Assembly: GCF_023159225.1 (NCBI RefSeq)
Contig: NC_063163.1
Span: forward strand, 108,469,885 to 108,533,884
Length of the DNA: 64,000 nt
From: Perognathus longimembris pacificus
Taxonomy: Eukaryota; Chordata; Mammalia; Rodentia; Heteromyidae
Direction of reading: 5' to 3'
The notes below the pieces were generated by a model. It was given only the letters and a program-made list of their open reading frames with translations. It did no database searches and was not told the DNA's origin. The number at the start of each line of letters is the position of its first letter. Positions within the stretch are counted from its first letter, which is position 1. This document shows, one piece after another, positions 11,393 through 22,530 of the stretch. Both the position numbers and the translations under genes were made by a program.

Positions 11393-11480
11393 TTGGGCTG
11401 GAGGTGTGGCTTAGCAGTAGAGTGCCTATCTACAAAGTGTGAGACCTTGAGTTTAAACCTTAGTACCACCAACCACAGAA
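11393..11480 (+). mobile_element. old ID-like SINE fragment
   Basis: 'gggctggaggtgtggcttag' (A box), 'cagtagagtgcctatctaca' and 'gagtttaaaccttagtacca' (degenerate B box). A single ID-like unit, plus orientation, diverged. Confidence 0.65.
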
Positions 11481-12057
11481 AGTAAAATAAAGACTTGTCT
11501 ACCTGGGATTGTCAGTCGACTAAGAAGTATGTACTAATGTATAAATCTTCTATCCATGGGGAAAGTAAGTTTTCTTTTTTTTTTCAGTCTCTTTATGTTT
11601 AAAATTTATTTCTTTATTAAACAAAATTTTTTTTGACAAGGTGCCGTGCAAAAGGGGTACAGTTACATAGTAGGGCAGTATGTACATTTCTGTGTTATCT
11701 TACACCGTGTTTTTCTTTCCCTTCCCTAGGTCAGGTAGACATATATATAATACACAATGTACCAAGAACATATACAGTAGCCACGTGGCTTACGCCAAAT
11801 AAAATTCACCTAGGTCTTTAAATGTAATGTCTACAATAGACAGTATGTCGACAATAGTCTTATATGAACGTATATACATAGCTTTTGAGCTATTGTGATC
11901 CACTGAGAGGTCAATTTTTGACCTTTATATGTTGAGTAGTTGTTTGGTTTTAGTTACATAATGTAGGATCGCTGACCTAAATCTGTGGGAAATACCATTT
12001 GACAAGAGGTTTTTGGTTTCAGAGACCTGGTCTCTACTGTCTCCCCATCACCCCATC

Positions 12058-15000
12058 TTAACAGTCATAAATCAGGGAGATCATGCCCCTTTGTTTTCTG
12101 TGTTCTAGGCTTGTCTCGCTCAACATTATTTGTTCAAGTTCTGACCATTTCCCTGCGAATAACAATATTTCACCATTCCTAATCGCTATGTAGTATTCCA
12201 TTGTGTATAGGTACCATATTTTTTGGATCCATTCATCTGTGGAGGGCCATCTGGGTTGTTTCCGTATTTTGGCTATTGTGAATTGTGCCGCGATAAACAT
12301 GGAAGTACAAATGTCTTTTTGATATCTTGGGACCTGGTGTTCAGGATAGATGCCTAGAAGTGGTATGGCTGGTTCATAGGGTAGGTCTATATTGAGCTTT
12401 TTGAGAAACCTCCATACTGTTCTCCAAAGTGGTTGTACTAATTTGCACTCCCACCAACAATGGAGAAGGGTTCCTCTTTCCCCGCACCCTCTCCAAGCAT
12501 TTGTTGTTGCCTGAGTTCAGAGTATATGCCATTCTAACTGGGGTGAGGTGGTATCTCAGGATTGTTTTTATTTGCATTTCCTTTACTACCAGGGATGTTG
12601 AACATTTCCTCATATGTTTCTTTGCCATTTTGATTTCTTCTCTTGTAAAGTCTCTCTTTAGCTCCTTTGCCCATTTCCTAATTGGTTTATTGGGCTTGGA
12701 GGGGCTTAGTTTTTTGAGTTCTCTGTAGATGACAGATATTAGGCCTTTGTCTGTTGCTGTGCTGGTAAAGATCCTTTCCCATATGGTTGGCTGTCTTTCT
12801 GTTTTGGTGGCTATGTCCTTAGCTGTGCAGAAACTTTTTAATTTGTAGTAGTCCCATTTGTCGAGTCTCTCCCCTATTTGTTGTGCCCCTGGGACTCTAT
12901 TCAGGAAGTTCCTTCCTGTGCCTATAAGTTCTAGCATGTTTCCTACTCTGTCCTTCAGTAGTTTCAAGGATTCAGGTTTGATATTGAGGTCCTTGATCCA
13001 TTTTGAGTTGATCTTGGTGCATGGTGATAGGCTTGGATCTACTTTGAGTTTTCTGCATATGGCTGCCCAGTTCTCCCAGCACCAGTAGTTGAAGAGGCTA
13101 TGTTTATTCCATTGTATATCTTTAGCTCCTTTGTCGAATATCAGCTGACTGTAAGAGTGTGGTTTTATTTCTGGATCTTCAATTCTAATCCATTGGTCTT
13201 CAGGTCTGTTTTTATACCAATACCAGGCTGTTTTTGTTATGATGGCTCTATAGTAGAGCTTGAAGTCTGGTATTGTGATATCTCCTGCACTGCTTTTTTT
13301 TTTGCCTAGAATTGCTTTGGCTATTCTAGGTCTTTTGCTGTTCCATATGAATTTATGGATTGCTTTCTCTATTTCAGTGAAGAATGTAACTGGGATTTTG
13401 ATAGGGATTGCATTGAATTTGTATAACAATTTGGGCAATATGGCCATTTTCACTATATTGATTCTGCCTACCAATGAGCATGGGAAGTCTTTCCATCTCC
13501 TTGTGTCTTCTTTGATTTCCCTTATTAGATTTTTATAGTTTTCATTAAATAGGTCCGTCACGTCCTTGGTTAGGTTGATCCCTAGGTACTTTTTTTTTTT
13601 TTTTGGCTACTGTAAATGTAATTGTTCCCATAATTTCCTTTTCTGCTGGTACATTGCTGGTGTAAAGAAAAGCTGCTGAGTTTTGTGGATTGATTTTGTA
13701 TCCTGCTACTTTGCCAAAATGGTTTAGTAGGTGTAGGAGTTTGGGGACTGAGTTTTTTGGGTCCTTCAGATATAAGATCATGTCGTCTGTGAATAGGGAT
13801 AGCTTGATTTCTTCCTTGCCAATGTGGATCCCTTTGATGTCCTCCTCTTGCCTTACTGCTATGGCTAGGGATTCCAGCACTATGTTGAAAAGAAGTGGGG
13901 AGAGTGGGCATCCTTGTCTTGTTCCTGAGTTTAGGGGGAATGATTTAAGGTTCTCTCCATTTAATATGATGTTAGCAGTTGGTCTGTTGTATATGGCTTT
14001 TATTGTTTTGAGGAATGTTCCATCTATTCATGTTCTCTCCAGAGCTTTTAATAAGTATGGATGTTGTATTTTGTCAAAGGCTTTTTGGGCATTGACTGAG
14101 ATAACAATGTGATTCTTGATTTTAGTTCTGTTTATGTGGTGAATTACATTGATTGATTGACGGATGTTGAACCATCCTTTGTGACTGAGGGATGAAGCCT
14201 ACTTGGTCATGATGTATGATTTTCTTGATCGGTTTCTGGATCCTGTTAGGTAATATTTTATTGAGGAGCTTTGTGTCTGTGTTCATTAATGATATTGGTC
14301 TGTAGTTCTCTTTTTTTGTTGGGTCTTTGCCTGGTTTGGGAATGAGTATGATAGCTTCATAAAATGAGTTTGGGATTTCTCCCTCTGTTTCTATTTCGTG
14401 GAAGAGTTTGAGGAGTATTGGTATTAGCTCCTCACTAAAGGTTTTGTAGAATTCATTGGTGAATCCATCTGGGCCTGGGCTTTTCTTTGTTGGGAGGTTC
14501 TTGATTACCCCCTGTATCTCGCTGTGAGTTATTGGTTTATTTAGTTGATTTATTTCTTCTTGGTTCAGTTTGGGCAGTTTGTACTTCTCTAAGAATTGAT
14601 CCATTTCTGTAAAATTATTGTTTTTTAGTGAGTAGAGATTCTGGAAATAGTTCCTTATGATTGTTTGAATATCGTGTGTACTTGTTATTTTTCCGGTGGA
14701 GTCCCTGATTTTACGTATATGAGTCTCTTCTTTTTTTTTTGTAAGTCTTGTGAGGGGTCTGTCAATTTTATTTATTTTCTCAAAGAACCAGCTTCTAGTC
14801 TTATTTATTTGTTGAATGGTCTTTCTATTTTCAATCAGATTTATCTCTTCTTTAATCTTTGTGAGCTCTCTCCTCCTAGTCATTTTAGATTCGATCATTT
14901 CTTGTTTCTCCAGTTGTTTTAGTTTCATCGTGAGGTTATTCACCTGCTCTGTTTCCATTCTTTTAATGTGAGTGCTGAGGGTGATGATCTTGCCCCTCAG

Positions 15001-15870
15001 TACTGCCTTAGCTGTGTCCCATAGGTTTCTTTGTGATGTATTTTCATTGCCATTGTGGCTTATAAATTAGTTAGTTTCATCTTTAATTTGGTCTGTGGCC
15101 CAAGTGTTGGATAACAGTGTGGGGTTTAGCCTCCAAGAATGTGTATAGCTTCTGTGGTAACCATTGTTATTGAGGGTTACCTTTAATCCACTGTGGTCAG
15201 ATATAATACATGGGATGACGTCAATACTTTTGTATTTGTTGAGGTTCTTTGTGTGGGCTATGACATGGTCTATTTTGGAGCATGATCCATGGGCTGCTGA
15301 GAAGAAGGTGTATTGGGTCTGTGTAGGGTGGAAGATTCTGTATATATCTGTCAGATCCATTTGGGATATGGTGTTACTTAGGTCCTCAGTTCCCCTGCTA
15401 ATCCTCTGGGTGTTGGATCTGACTCTTGGAGAGAGTGGGGTATTAAAGTCACCCACTATGATTGTGTTTGCGTCTATCTTGTTCTATAATTCTGTGAGAA
15501 TTTTCTTGACATATGTGGGGCCTCTTTTGTTTGGTGAGTATACATTTATCACCGTGATGTCTTGATTCTGGATTTTTCCTTGTATTAAAATGTAGTGACC
15601 TTCTTTGTCTTTTTGAGTTGATTTTAATGAGAAGTCCAGCTTGTCTGAGATCAGGATGGCTACTCCTGCCATTTTGGTAGGTGCATTTGCTTGGAAGATC
15701 TTGCTCTATCCTTTTATTCGGAGCCTGTTTTTATCCCTTGCTGTAAGTTGGGTCTCTTGTAGACAACAGATGGCAACTTTTTTTTTTGCGGATCCATTCT
15801 GCCAGTCTGCTCCTCTTTATTGGAGAGTTTATACCGTTTATATTCAAAGAGATCAAGGATAAGAGTGTTT
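12058..15870 (-). pseudogene. L1-1 ORF2 (endonuclease-reverse transcriptase), broken
   Basis: In life this protein nicks target DNA and reverse-transcribes L1 RNA at the nick. Endonuclease signatures are visible (VGDFN, SDHSGLKV), then reverse transcriptase (NEFYKTF, YRPISL, and the catalytic box as F-T-D-D at 13,792-13,803 instead of F-A-D-D), and a C-terminus ending IYDC at 12,058. Compared with L1-2, the lesions are: a 10-A run giving a +1 shift at 15,778-15,787, TAG at 15,706-15,708 (Trp codon in L1-2), TAG at 15,484-15,486 (Gln in L1-2), TAA at 15,067-15,069, an extra base near 14,176, and a homopolymer shift near 13,600. No alternative start was chosen because the N-terminal frame is itself broken. 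Confidence 0.92.
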
Positions 15871-16023
15871 TTTCTCCTTCCATTTTCTTGTTGGGCTGTT
15901 TTTCCTCTTTATTTTTTTCTTGTCTTTAGTGAGTTGCTCTTTCTGTTGGGCTCTGGCTATTGTAGTTTCTTTCTGTTTCTGTCTGTGTGTCCTGTTCGGT
16001 TTCTGTTGGGCGGGTGTCCCATC

Positions 16024-16959
16024 TTAGAATTCGCTGTAGGGCTGTTTTTTATTCACATACTCCTTTAGATCCTCTTTGCTATGGAAAGATCTGGTTTTCC
16101 CCTCGAATATGAACTCCAGCTTTGCTGGATATTTTATTTTAGGTTGGCAATTGTTGTCTTGTAGGACCTGGATGGTGTTCTTCCATTCTCTTCGCGCGTG
16201 GTAGGTTTGTGTGGGGAGGTCTGCTGTTATTCGGATCCTCTTCCCATTGTAATAAATTTCTTTCTTCGCTTTGGCTGCATTGAAAATTTGCTCTTTATTC
16301 TTGAGATCTGATGTCTTGAATATTATGTGCCTTGGTGTGGCTTTTCTAGGATCTGGTCTGCCAGGTGGCCTATAGGCTTTGGTTACCTGGATGGGGTCCC
16401 TTGTGAGATTGGGGAAGTTTTCTGCAATCACTTTATTGAGAATATTTTGAAGCCCTCTGCTCTGGTATTCGGCTCCTTCTTCTATTCCAATTATGTGCAG
16501 ATTATATCTCTTGTCTTTGTCCACTAGCTCCTGGATTAGTCTGCCCTGGAGCTTTACCGTTTCTTGGAGTGTGGTAATTTTCTGGTTCTTATTGGCTGCA
16601 TCATCATCCAAGAGAGAAATTCTGGCTTCCATATGGCCAATTCTTTGTGCTGTGGATTCAAGTGCGGAGTTTATGGATGTCAGAGAGCTATTTATGGTTG
16701 CCAGATCAGCTCTGATCGTGGAAATTTCTTCCTTTAAAGAGTTGTATTTTCAATCTATTTTTTCATGCATTTCACTTCTCAGGATGTTAAGGTCTTCTTT
16801 GACGGAGGTTTGCACTGTATCCATTTTTGCTTCCATTTCTTTCTTGGCTTCCTGGATGTCCTTTGAGACTTCCACTCTGAACTCATGGAATTGTTTTCTG
16901 ATTTCGTTTCTGAGGCTTTCCATCATTTCTGTTAGCATAGCCTGAGTTTTTTTTTTTTA
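16024..16959 (-). pseudogene. L1-1 ORF1 (RNA-binding chaperone), broken
   Basis: ORF1p coats L1 RNA as a trimer. A coiled-coil-like, charged N-terminal part (16,750-16,938) is followed in the same frame by the RRM and C-terminal domains (16,024-16,632), with KATPRHIIFK and RIRITADLPTQTY as family signatures. An in-frame TGA at 16,750-16,752 separates the halves. Just downstream of the putative ATG (16,959) is a run of 12 A; that ATG is out of frame with the rest unless one A is added, so a homopolymer shift is also likely. The start is therefore uncertain. Confidence 0.85.
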
Positions 16960-18530
16960 TTCTCCATCTCCTCTTCAGTTGTGCTGCTTTTTGGAGCTGG
17001 CGAGTTGGCTTGCCCTTTGATGAAATTCGTTATATTTCTTTGTGATTTGCGCATCTGGAGTTCTGAGGGTGGCTTCCCTGGTTTGGCTTTGTGCTGGTTC
17101 CCGCTGGTCCATCAGTGGTAGACTTGCTTGTGTCCTGGCTCTGGGTTTGAGTTTGGCCGTTGAACCTTACTGCCCAGTGGGTGAGCGTGCCCGACTCGGT
17201 TGTTGCCATTGTGGTCACCCTCACTGCACTTGGGGGTGGGTAGGTTCTGAGTCTTTCTCTATGGGATAGTGTCCTGCCACTGTGTTGTGCTGACCCTAGC
17301 GTGCCCCTGGTGGGGGTTTGGTGGTCGCTGATTCAGTGTGGTGTGGAGGCTTTTCTCTTCTTCGGTTCTTTTTTCCACTGGGTACCTTGGTCAGAGGAGC
17401 TCACCTCTCAGATTGAGAATTGCCACTGAGAGGCGGCCTGCTCCCCTGTGTGGAGTGCGCCTACTGTGGGTGCTGGCTGGGGGGCCCTGCCCACTTGTGT
17501 GGCGCGCGCCTATCAGAGCAGGCGCTGCCGTGTGCCCATCTGTGTGGCGGGTGTTGCAGCTTGTCTGCTTGTGTGCTCCCGCAGGGGGTTGGGCAGACGA
17601 TCCTCCTGCTGGAGGACTAGCACGCTGGCCCACGCTGGCCCTCCGGGGGTCACATGTGTGTGCACTCTAGTGCTTCCTTTGGGGGCGTGTTGACCCGAGT
17701 TGTTGGAGAGTGCTTGTGCCCTCTCGCGAGTTTGCTGTGGGGGGGCGATATGGGTGGGCCCCGGTAGGATCAAGTGTCCGGGCACAGGTTGGTGCCCACA
17801 GACTCTGCACCTCCGCTGTGAGAGGGGCATGTGATCGGACCAAGATGTCCCTGCTGGGCTGGTACTGTACACCCACGAGTCTGTGGTTGTTCAAAAAGAC
17901 CGCGAGGACCAGGCGCCTCAGGTGGGGCTTCCAATGCCTACCAGACCCTGGGCCCCTGCTGGGGAGGGGGCAGGGTCAGTGAGGCCAGGTTCTGGTTCCT
18001 CTGCTGGGGGTTTGAGGGGGGTGATGCCTAGGTACGGCTCCTTTGTTCCCTCGGGGTAGGGAGGGGGAGGAAGGGAGCTCTAGCTTCTTTGTAGGTTTTG
18101 GGTCTCTGCTAGGGCTGGTCTCCCATTGCGGGGCGGTGGTGGGGGGGGCAATGGGGAACTTACTGGTCCTGGATTGTGTGTGTGTGTCCCGCGTTGCTGT
18201 GGGCTTTTCGGGGCTGGGTGCCGGGGTGTGGCGATCGGTCGTTTGGTGGTGGCGGTTCCAGCACTCCCCGTCTGCGCTGCCCGGTTCCGGGTTGCTTGGC
18301 CCTGCGCTGCTGCCACCGTCTGTCTCAATTGGTCTGTGGTCCATCTGGGGTCCGTGGAACGCCTGGCGTGACTTTTCGGCTGTTGCTTCTCTGGTGGCTG
18401 AAGGTCTGTGGCCCCGCTTGCCGGCGCTGAGTCCCCTTTTCCAGCCTGGCCCTATTCGGGCCAGGGTCGGTGGGTGGAGGGAGGGTACCCTGGACATTTT
18501 CTGGCTCCGTGTAGGTTATAGGCTCTTCTT

Positions 18531-18592
18531 CTTCTTCTTCTTCTTCTTCTTCTTCCTTCTTCTTCTTCTTCTTCTTCTTCTTCTTCTTCTTT
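18531..18592 (+). repeat. (CTT)n array in the L1-1 5' UTR
   Basis: About 20 CTT units with one interruption (GAA on the L1 sense strand), inside the 5' UTR. Confidence 0.95.
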
Positions 18593-18720
18593 TTTCCCTG
18601 TGTTTCTCTGTTGCTTCTGGTTGTTGGGTTTGCTGGGTTCTTGATGGGATGTTGGGTGCTGGAGTTCCCAGCTCGCTATTCAGTTGGAGTGAGTTGGGAT
18701 ACCTCCTTACTGTGGTGGTG

Positions 18721-18727
18721 CCATCTT
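18721..18727 (-). promoter_or_regulatory. candidate YY1 site at the L1-1 5' end
   Basis: On the minus strand the element starts ggagagaagggaagatggca. The AAGATGG core lies at bases 12-18 of the element, counting from 18,738. In human L1 a YY1 site with the same core near the very 5' end directs accurate initiation. The motif and its position are seen; function here is inferred. Confidence 0.55.
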
Positions 18728-18839
18728 CCCTTCTCTCCAAAAGTAAGTTTTCTATACTGTCTGGATTACCAGCTCATTTCTTCATGATGACTATAGATTT
18801 AATCAGTGCTGATGATTTCATTGTATCACTGATCTATTT

Positions 18840-19030
18840 GTCTGCCTGTCTGTCTGATTATGGGGATTGAATTTAGGATATTATGCATCCTAGGCAAGTG
18901 TTTTAACATTCAAGTTATCACCCACTTGTTTTTGAAACAGGGTCTTATTACCTTGTTACATTTTCCTGCTTCCCTTCTCACATCTCTCACATAGCTAGGA
19001 TTGTAGGTGGATAGCAACAAGTGCCTGGCT
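18840..19030 (-). mobile_element. old ID/B1-type SINE
   Basis: Diverged copy in minus orientation: 'ggggattgaatttaggatat', 'catcctaggcaagtgtttta', then 'acatagctaggattgtaggt' and 'caagtgcctggct'. Confidence 0.55.
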
Positions 19031-19383
19031 GCTTGTTTTACTTTGAGATAGTTGGGACAATCAATTGTGAAAGTCCTAACTTGCATGTGACAGTAATTAC
19101 TGGCTTTCTGCCTTCATGTTGGGCAATTATCTTGAGTTTCATCTCAAGATAATTTCCCAACAGAGGCAAGAGACACAGATGGTTGTTTCATAGACATGAT
19201 AGGATATGAAAGCAGAAAACAAAAATGCTGGTGACACTGTAGAGTATCAGTTGTGATCCTATTACTGACCGGAAGCTGTGTCTCACTGCCACTGCTCAGC
19301 ATCATGGTAGCATCCTACTGCATATGACTAAGCAGGGAGAAGATCAAAATTCCAGAATCAAGAAACAGGTCCCTAATTACTCC

Positions 19384-20034
19384 CAGTGAGGGAAACCATA
19401 GAGTCCATGTTTCTTTGGGTCTGGCTCACTTCACTTAGTATGATTTTTTTCCAAGCAGAAGATCACAATAGCTCAATAGCTCTGCCCAAAGAAACAGGAA
19501 CTCTATGGTTTCCCTCATAGGGAATAATTAGTAAATCTTTAGGATAGTCATAACAGAAGACCACAATAGCTCAATAACTATGCCTGTATGAACACATAAG
19601 ATGATGCTAAGTGAAATGAACTCCAAGTTATGGAAATAAGTGGTATATCATTGTTGTAACTATTTTCAACATGCCATGTGAAACCATACCTTTTTAATCC
19701 CCTCTTGTATTCCCTTCCTGTGGTTTTACCCCTGCTATTACTGTAACTGATCTTAGTACCCCAGATACTGTATATACATGTATTGGAACTAGGGAAGGGA
19801 AAGGGAACACCAAAATTGAGAAACAAAAGATAAAAAGACAAACCATTGCAATAGCGATACTTACAAAACCAATTGGTATAAACCAACTGTACAACTCATG
19901 GAGGGGTGGGGAGGAGGGAGACAGGAAAATGAGGGAGGAGGTAATAAGTTGGATAAGAAATATACTTGCCTTACATATGAAACTGTAACCCCACTGTACT
20001 TCACTTTGACAATAAAGAAGAAGAAAAATAAATA
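19384..20034 (+). mobile_element. L1 3' end with 5' inversion (twin priming)
   Basis: Bases 19,457-20,034 are a plus-oriented L1 3' end (ORF2 tail, 3' UTR with G-rich tract at 19,900-19,935, gacaataaagaag end). Bases 19,384-19,456 are the same L1 region in the opposite orientation ('catagagtccatgtttcttt', 'gggtctggctcacttcactt'). A roughly 30-base segment is also repeated around 19,459 and 19,553. The inverted 5' part is the signature of twin priming. It belongs to the L1-3 lineage. Confidence 0.8.
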
Positions 20035-20039
20035 AATAT

Positions 20040-20278
20040 AGAGCTAGGCACCAGTGACTCATGCTTGTAATCCTAATTGCTCAGGTGGCTGTGAACTAAG
20101 GAGCATGATTTAAAGCTAGCCCAGGCAGGCAAGTCCATGAGACATTTATTTGCAATTAATTACCAAACAGCTAGACGTGGAGCTATGGAGCTATGAGCAG
20201 GAAAGCTCAAGGACAGCACTCAGTCTCTGAGTTCAAGACCCAGTAACAACACAAAAATACACACACACACACACAACA
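20040..20278 (+). mobile_element. B1/ID composite SINE with (CA)n tail
   Basis: The B1-like left half ('gactcatgcttgtaatccta', 'agctagcccaggcaggcaag') is joined to the ID-like right half ('gctatgagcaggaaagctca', 'ctgagttcaagacccagtaa'), ending in a short (CA)n run at 20,259-20,275. It follows the L1 tail directly. Confidence 0.85.
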
Positions 20279-22012
20279 CTGTACTACATGTTCCATGTTA
20301 AGTAGCAATGATATAATGATGTCTTTTATTAGATTTGGAGTATAGTTTTGGGAATGTACTAAATTATTTTGAGAAGCTTCCCAGTAAATTTTGACCTCAT
20401 ATGTTTACAAATATCTGTGTTATAAGCAAACATGTTTTCAGTTGTTTTGTTTTATTGACATTGGGGCATTAATATTTGTTTTCATCTCCTAAAATGTAAG
20501 TCTTGTAAGACAAATCAACCACGCACTTCTCCATCATCTTTCCAAAGATGCTATTCTCTGGAAGAATAATAATGTATGAAATCTGCTCAGTTCATACTTT
20601 TAGTTTTTTTTGGCCTCAATACAACAGTGAAAAGAGACTAGAAAGGGGAAAACAAGTATAAATACAACACAAATAAATACTGTGTGGAGTCCAGAGGGAA
20701 GGTCTGTTTTAGCTTTAACAAGAGGGTGGTGGAGGAGGTTTGTGACCAGCCATAAGAGTGTGAACACCCTCCATCCCACTCTGTCTCACTTCCTCAGCTC
20801 TCCATCTGGCTAGCTTCTGTTATAGTCAGTGATGGTTTTTCACTGTAAAATACAGAATCTGACTCTGGTGAACTTTGGTAGGAAAAAATTCATTGGAAAG
20901 ATTAGAGGCAAATCCAAGAATTCTAAAGAGCTTGGGAAGCCAGATTCAGAGAAGAATTAGGACCCTTGGGAAGCCCTTGGGCCAGAATCACAGCTAAGGT
21001 TAAAAGTAAGGAATGTACTGCATTAAAGATGAGCTGGCAAGTGGCCATTGCCACTGGTCCCACCTGATCTCCTATATAACACTGCTCATTTTTCAAGGGT
21101 ATCATGTTTGTCTTTTCAGTTATGGACTAAAAGTGATCCTTGATCTTTTTCTTATGCTTGCTCAGAACTATTGTCCTTACTTAGAACTCAACCTTTATCT
21201 AATGACATAGGTTGAGTGCTTCTCTATGCCTTCCCTATGGGATACATTCAGGATACAGCTTACTAGCTGTGCCAACTAGTTACCAAGTTGAAAGCTTCAA
21301 ACTAAGATTCAAACAAGGACAAATCCTCTTGATGGAGCAGCAAGTACTAATGCTTTTAAGTCTTTGAAGTCTACTTCCTGAGAGAGGCTCTTCCTGACAC
21401 TTGAAATTTCAGTTCAGTTTGCCTCCAGTGACTATTTCCATAAAGCCCTGTACTTTTCTCTGGAGCATGTGCTATACTTAAAATTCATTGTTAGAAATAA
21501 TTCAAGGACCTCTTTATAAGTGTTTGTCATGAGGTTTAAAGATATAGAGTTGTAAATTTCAAGTTCATACATGTATGAGTACTAGCTTGGTTAGGAATTC
21601 TCAGGATTTTTTTCCCCTTAGCGTGCTACACACTCAGAGCTTATTCTGAAACCAGACTCTGTCTGTATTGTAATCATAAGTGAGGCAATTCTTTCACTTG
21701 CTCAGATTTCACGTTTTTGCGCATGAATTTTTGAGGGCAATGGGGAGGAGACGTGGTCTCTATTCTCACTTCCATTTGCCTCTGTTCTAGGCTTCCTCTC
21801 TTGCTCTTCACATGTGAAAACCCAGTTTCTAGGCCTCCAGGGCTTGCAGATGTCCCCAAGTCAGTACTTGCTGTAGTCTTTACTTACTGTCACTTTACTT
21901 AAATTTCAACTTGCTTTTCTCCCTCCCACAACCCCATAACAATTTTCATTACTCCCTTTTTATAAAATATATGGTGCAATCCTTATTGCATCATATTGGC
22001 TTTACCTTTTTT
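20279..22012. other. gene-free interval
   Basis: No convincing coding region or repeat that I can place. Short open frames are without family signatures. Confidence 0.45.
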
Positions 22013-22216
22013 CTTTCTTTTGGCCAGTCATGGGCCTTGAACTCAGGGCCTGAGCACTGTCCCTGGCTTTTTTTTTCTTTTGCTCAAGGTTAGCACCCTG
22101 CCACTTGAGCCACAGTGCCACCTCTGGCTGTTTTCTATATATGTGGTGCTGGGGAATCGAACCTAGGGCTTCATAAGAGGCAAGCACTCTTGCCAGTAGG
22201 CCATATTCCCAGCCCA
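22013..22216 (-). mobile_element. ID-dimer SINE
   Basis: Dimeric ID SINE. A perfect 14-bp duplication, gctttacctttttt, lies at 21,999-22,012 and 22,217-22,230. Confidence 0.92.
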
Positions 22217-22230
22217 GCTTTACCTTTTTT

Positions 22231-22530
22231 GGTGGTAGTGGGGTTTGAGCTCAGGATCTTCTACTTTCTAGGTAGATGCTCTACCACTTGAGCCATATCA
22301 GCAGACCTATTTGCTTTGGTTATTTTTAGGATTTAGTCCTTTTATTTTTTGTTGACCAGGGTGGACTGGAAAACCATCCTTCTACTTCTACTTCCTCTGT
22401 AGCTGGGATGACCAGCACATGCCATTGTGCAACAGCTTTTTACTGGTGGAAGGTGGCCTTGAACCATAATCCTCCCTATCACCATCTCTCAAGTAGCTAG
22501 GATTATAGGTACAAGCCACTTCATCCAGCT
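22231..22530 (-). mobile_element. old ID/B1-type SINE
   Basis: Older SINE abutting the previous one: 'ggggtttgagctcaggatct', 'tgctctaccacttgagccat', a B1-like part, then 'agtagctaggattataggta'. The younger SINE inserted next to or into its tail. Confidence 0.65.

Larger units (their letters stand above)
11576..18739 (-). mobile_element. L1-1: full-length LINE-1 with perfect TSD
   Basis: About 7.16 kb. Order on the minus strand: GC-rich 5' UTR (18,739 to about 16,960), ORF1, a short spacer, ORF2 (to 12,058), 3' UTR, polyA. A perfect 14-bp duplication, aaagtaagttttct, flanks it at 11,562-11,575 and 18,740-18,753, so both ends are exact and the copy is not truncated. The clean TSD suggests a fairly recent insertion, but both ORFs carry stops and frameshifts, so it cannot move on its own. 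The 3' UTR (acaaggtgccgtgcaaaagg on plus) differs from that of L1-3 and matches L1-2. Confidence 0.95.
16960..18739 (-). promoter_or_regulatory. L1-1 5' UTR / internal promoter
   Basis: A GC-rich region of about 1.8 kb upstream of ORF1, ending exactly at the TSD. It is the only strongly GC-rich, CpG-containing block of this size here apart from the L1-3 5' UTR, and in L1s this is where the internal pol II promoter lies. I see no tandem monomers of the mouse type. A CTT triplet array lies near its start. Confidence 0.75.

Noticed and set aside
12429..13538. Several plus-strand open frames opposite L1-1 ORF2 (and the same pattern at 47,456-48,934 and 49,548-50,757)
   Set aside because: They are complements of L1 ORF2 codons and recur identically in every L1 copy; not independent genes.
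17030..17224. 65-residue minus-strand frame upstream of L1-1 ORF1 as a possible ORF1 N-terminus
   Set aside because: It is in a different frame from the ORF1 body and ends in a stop; a link would need unseen frameshifts, so it was left in the 5' UTR.
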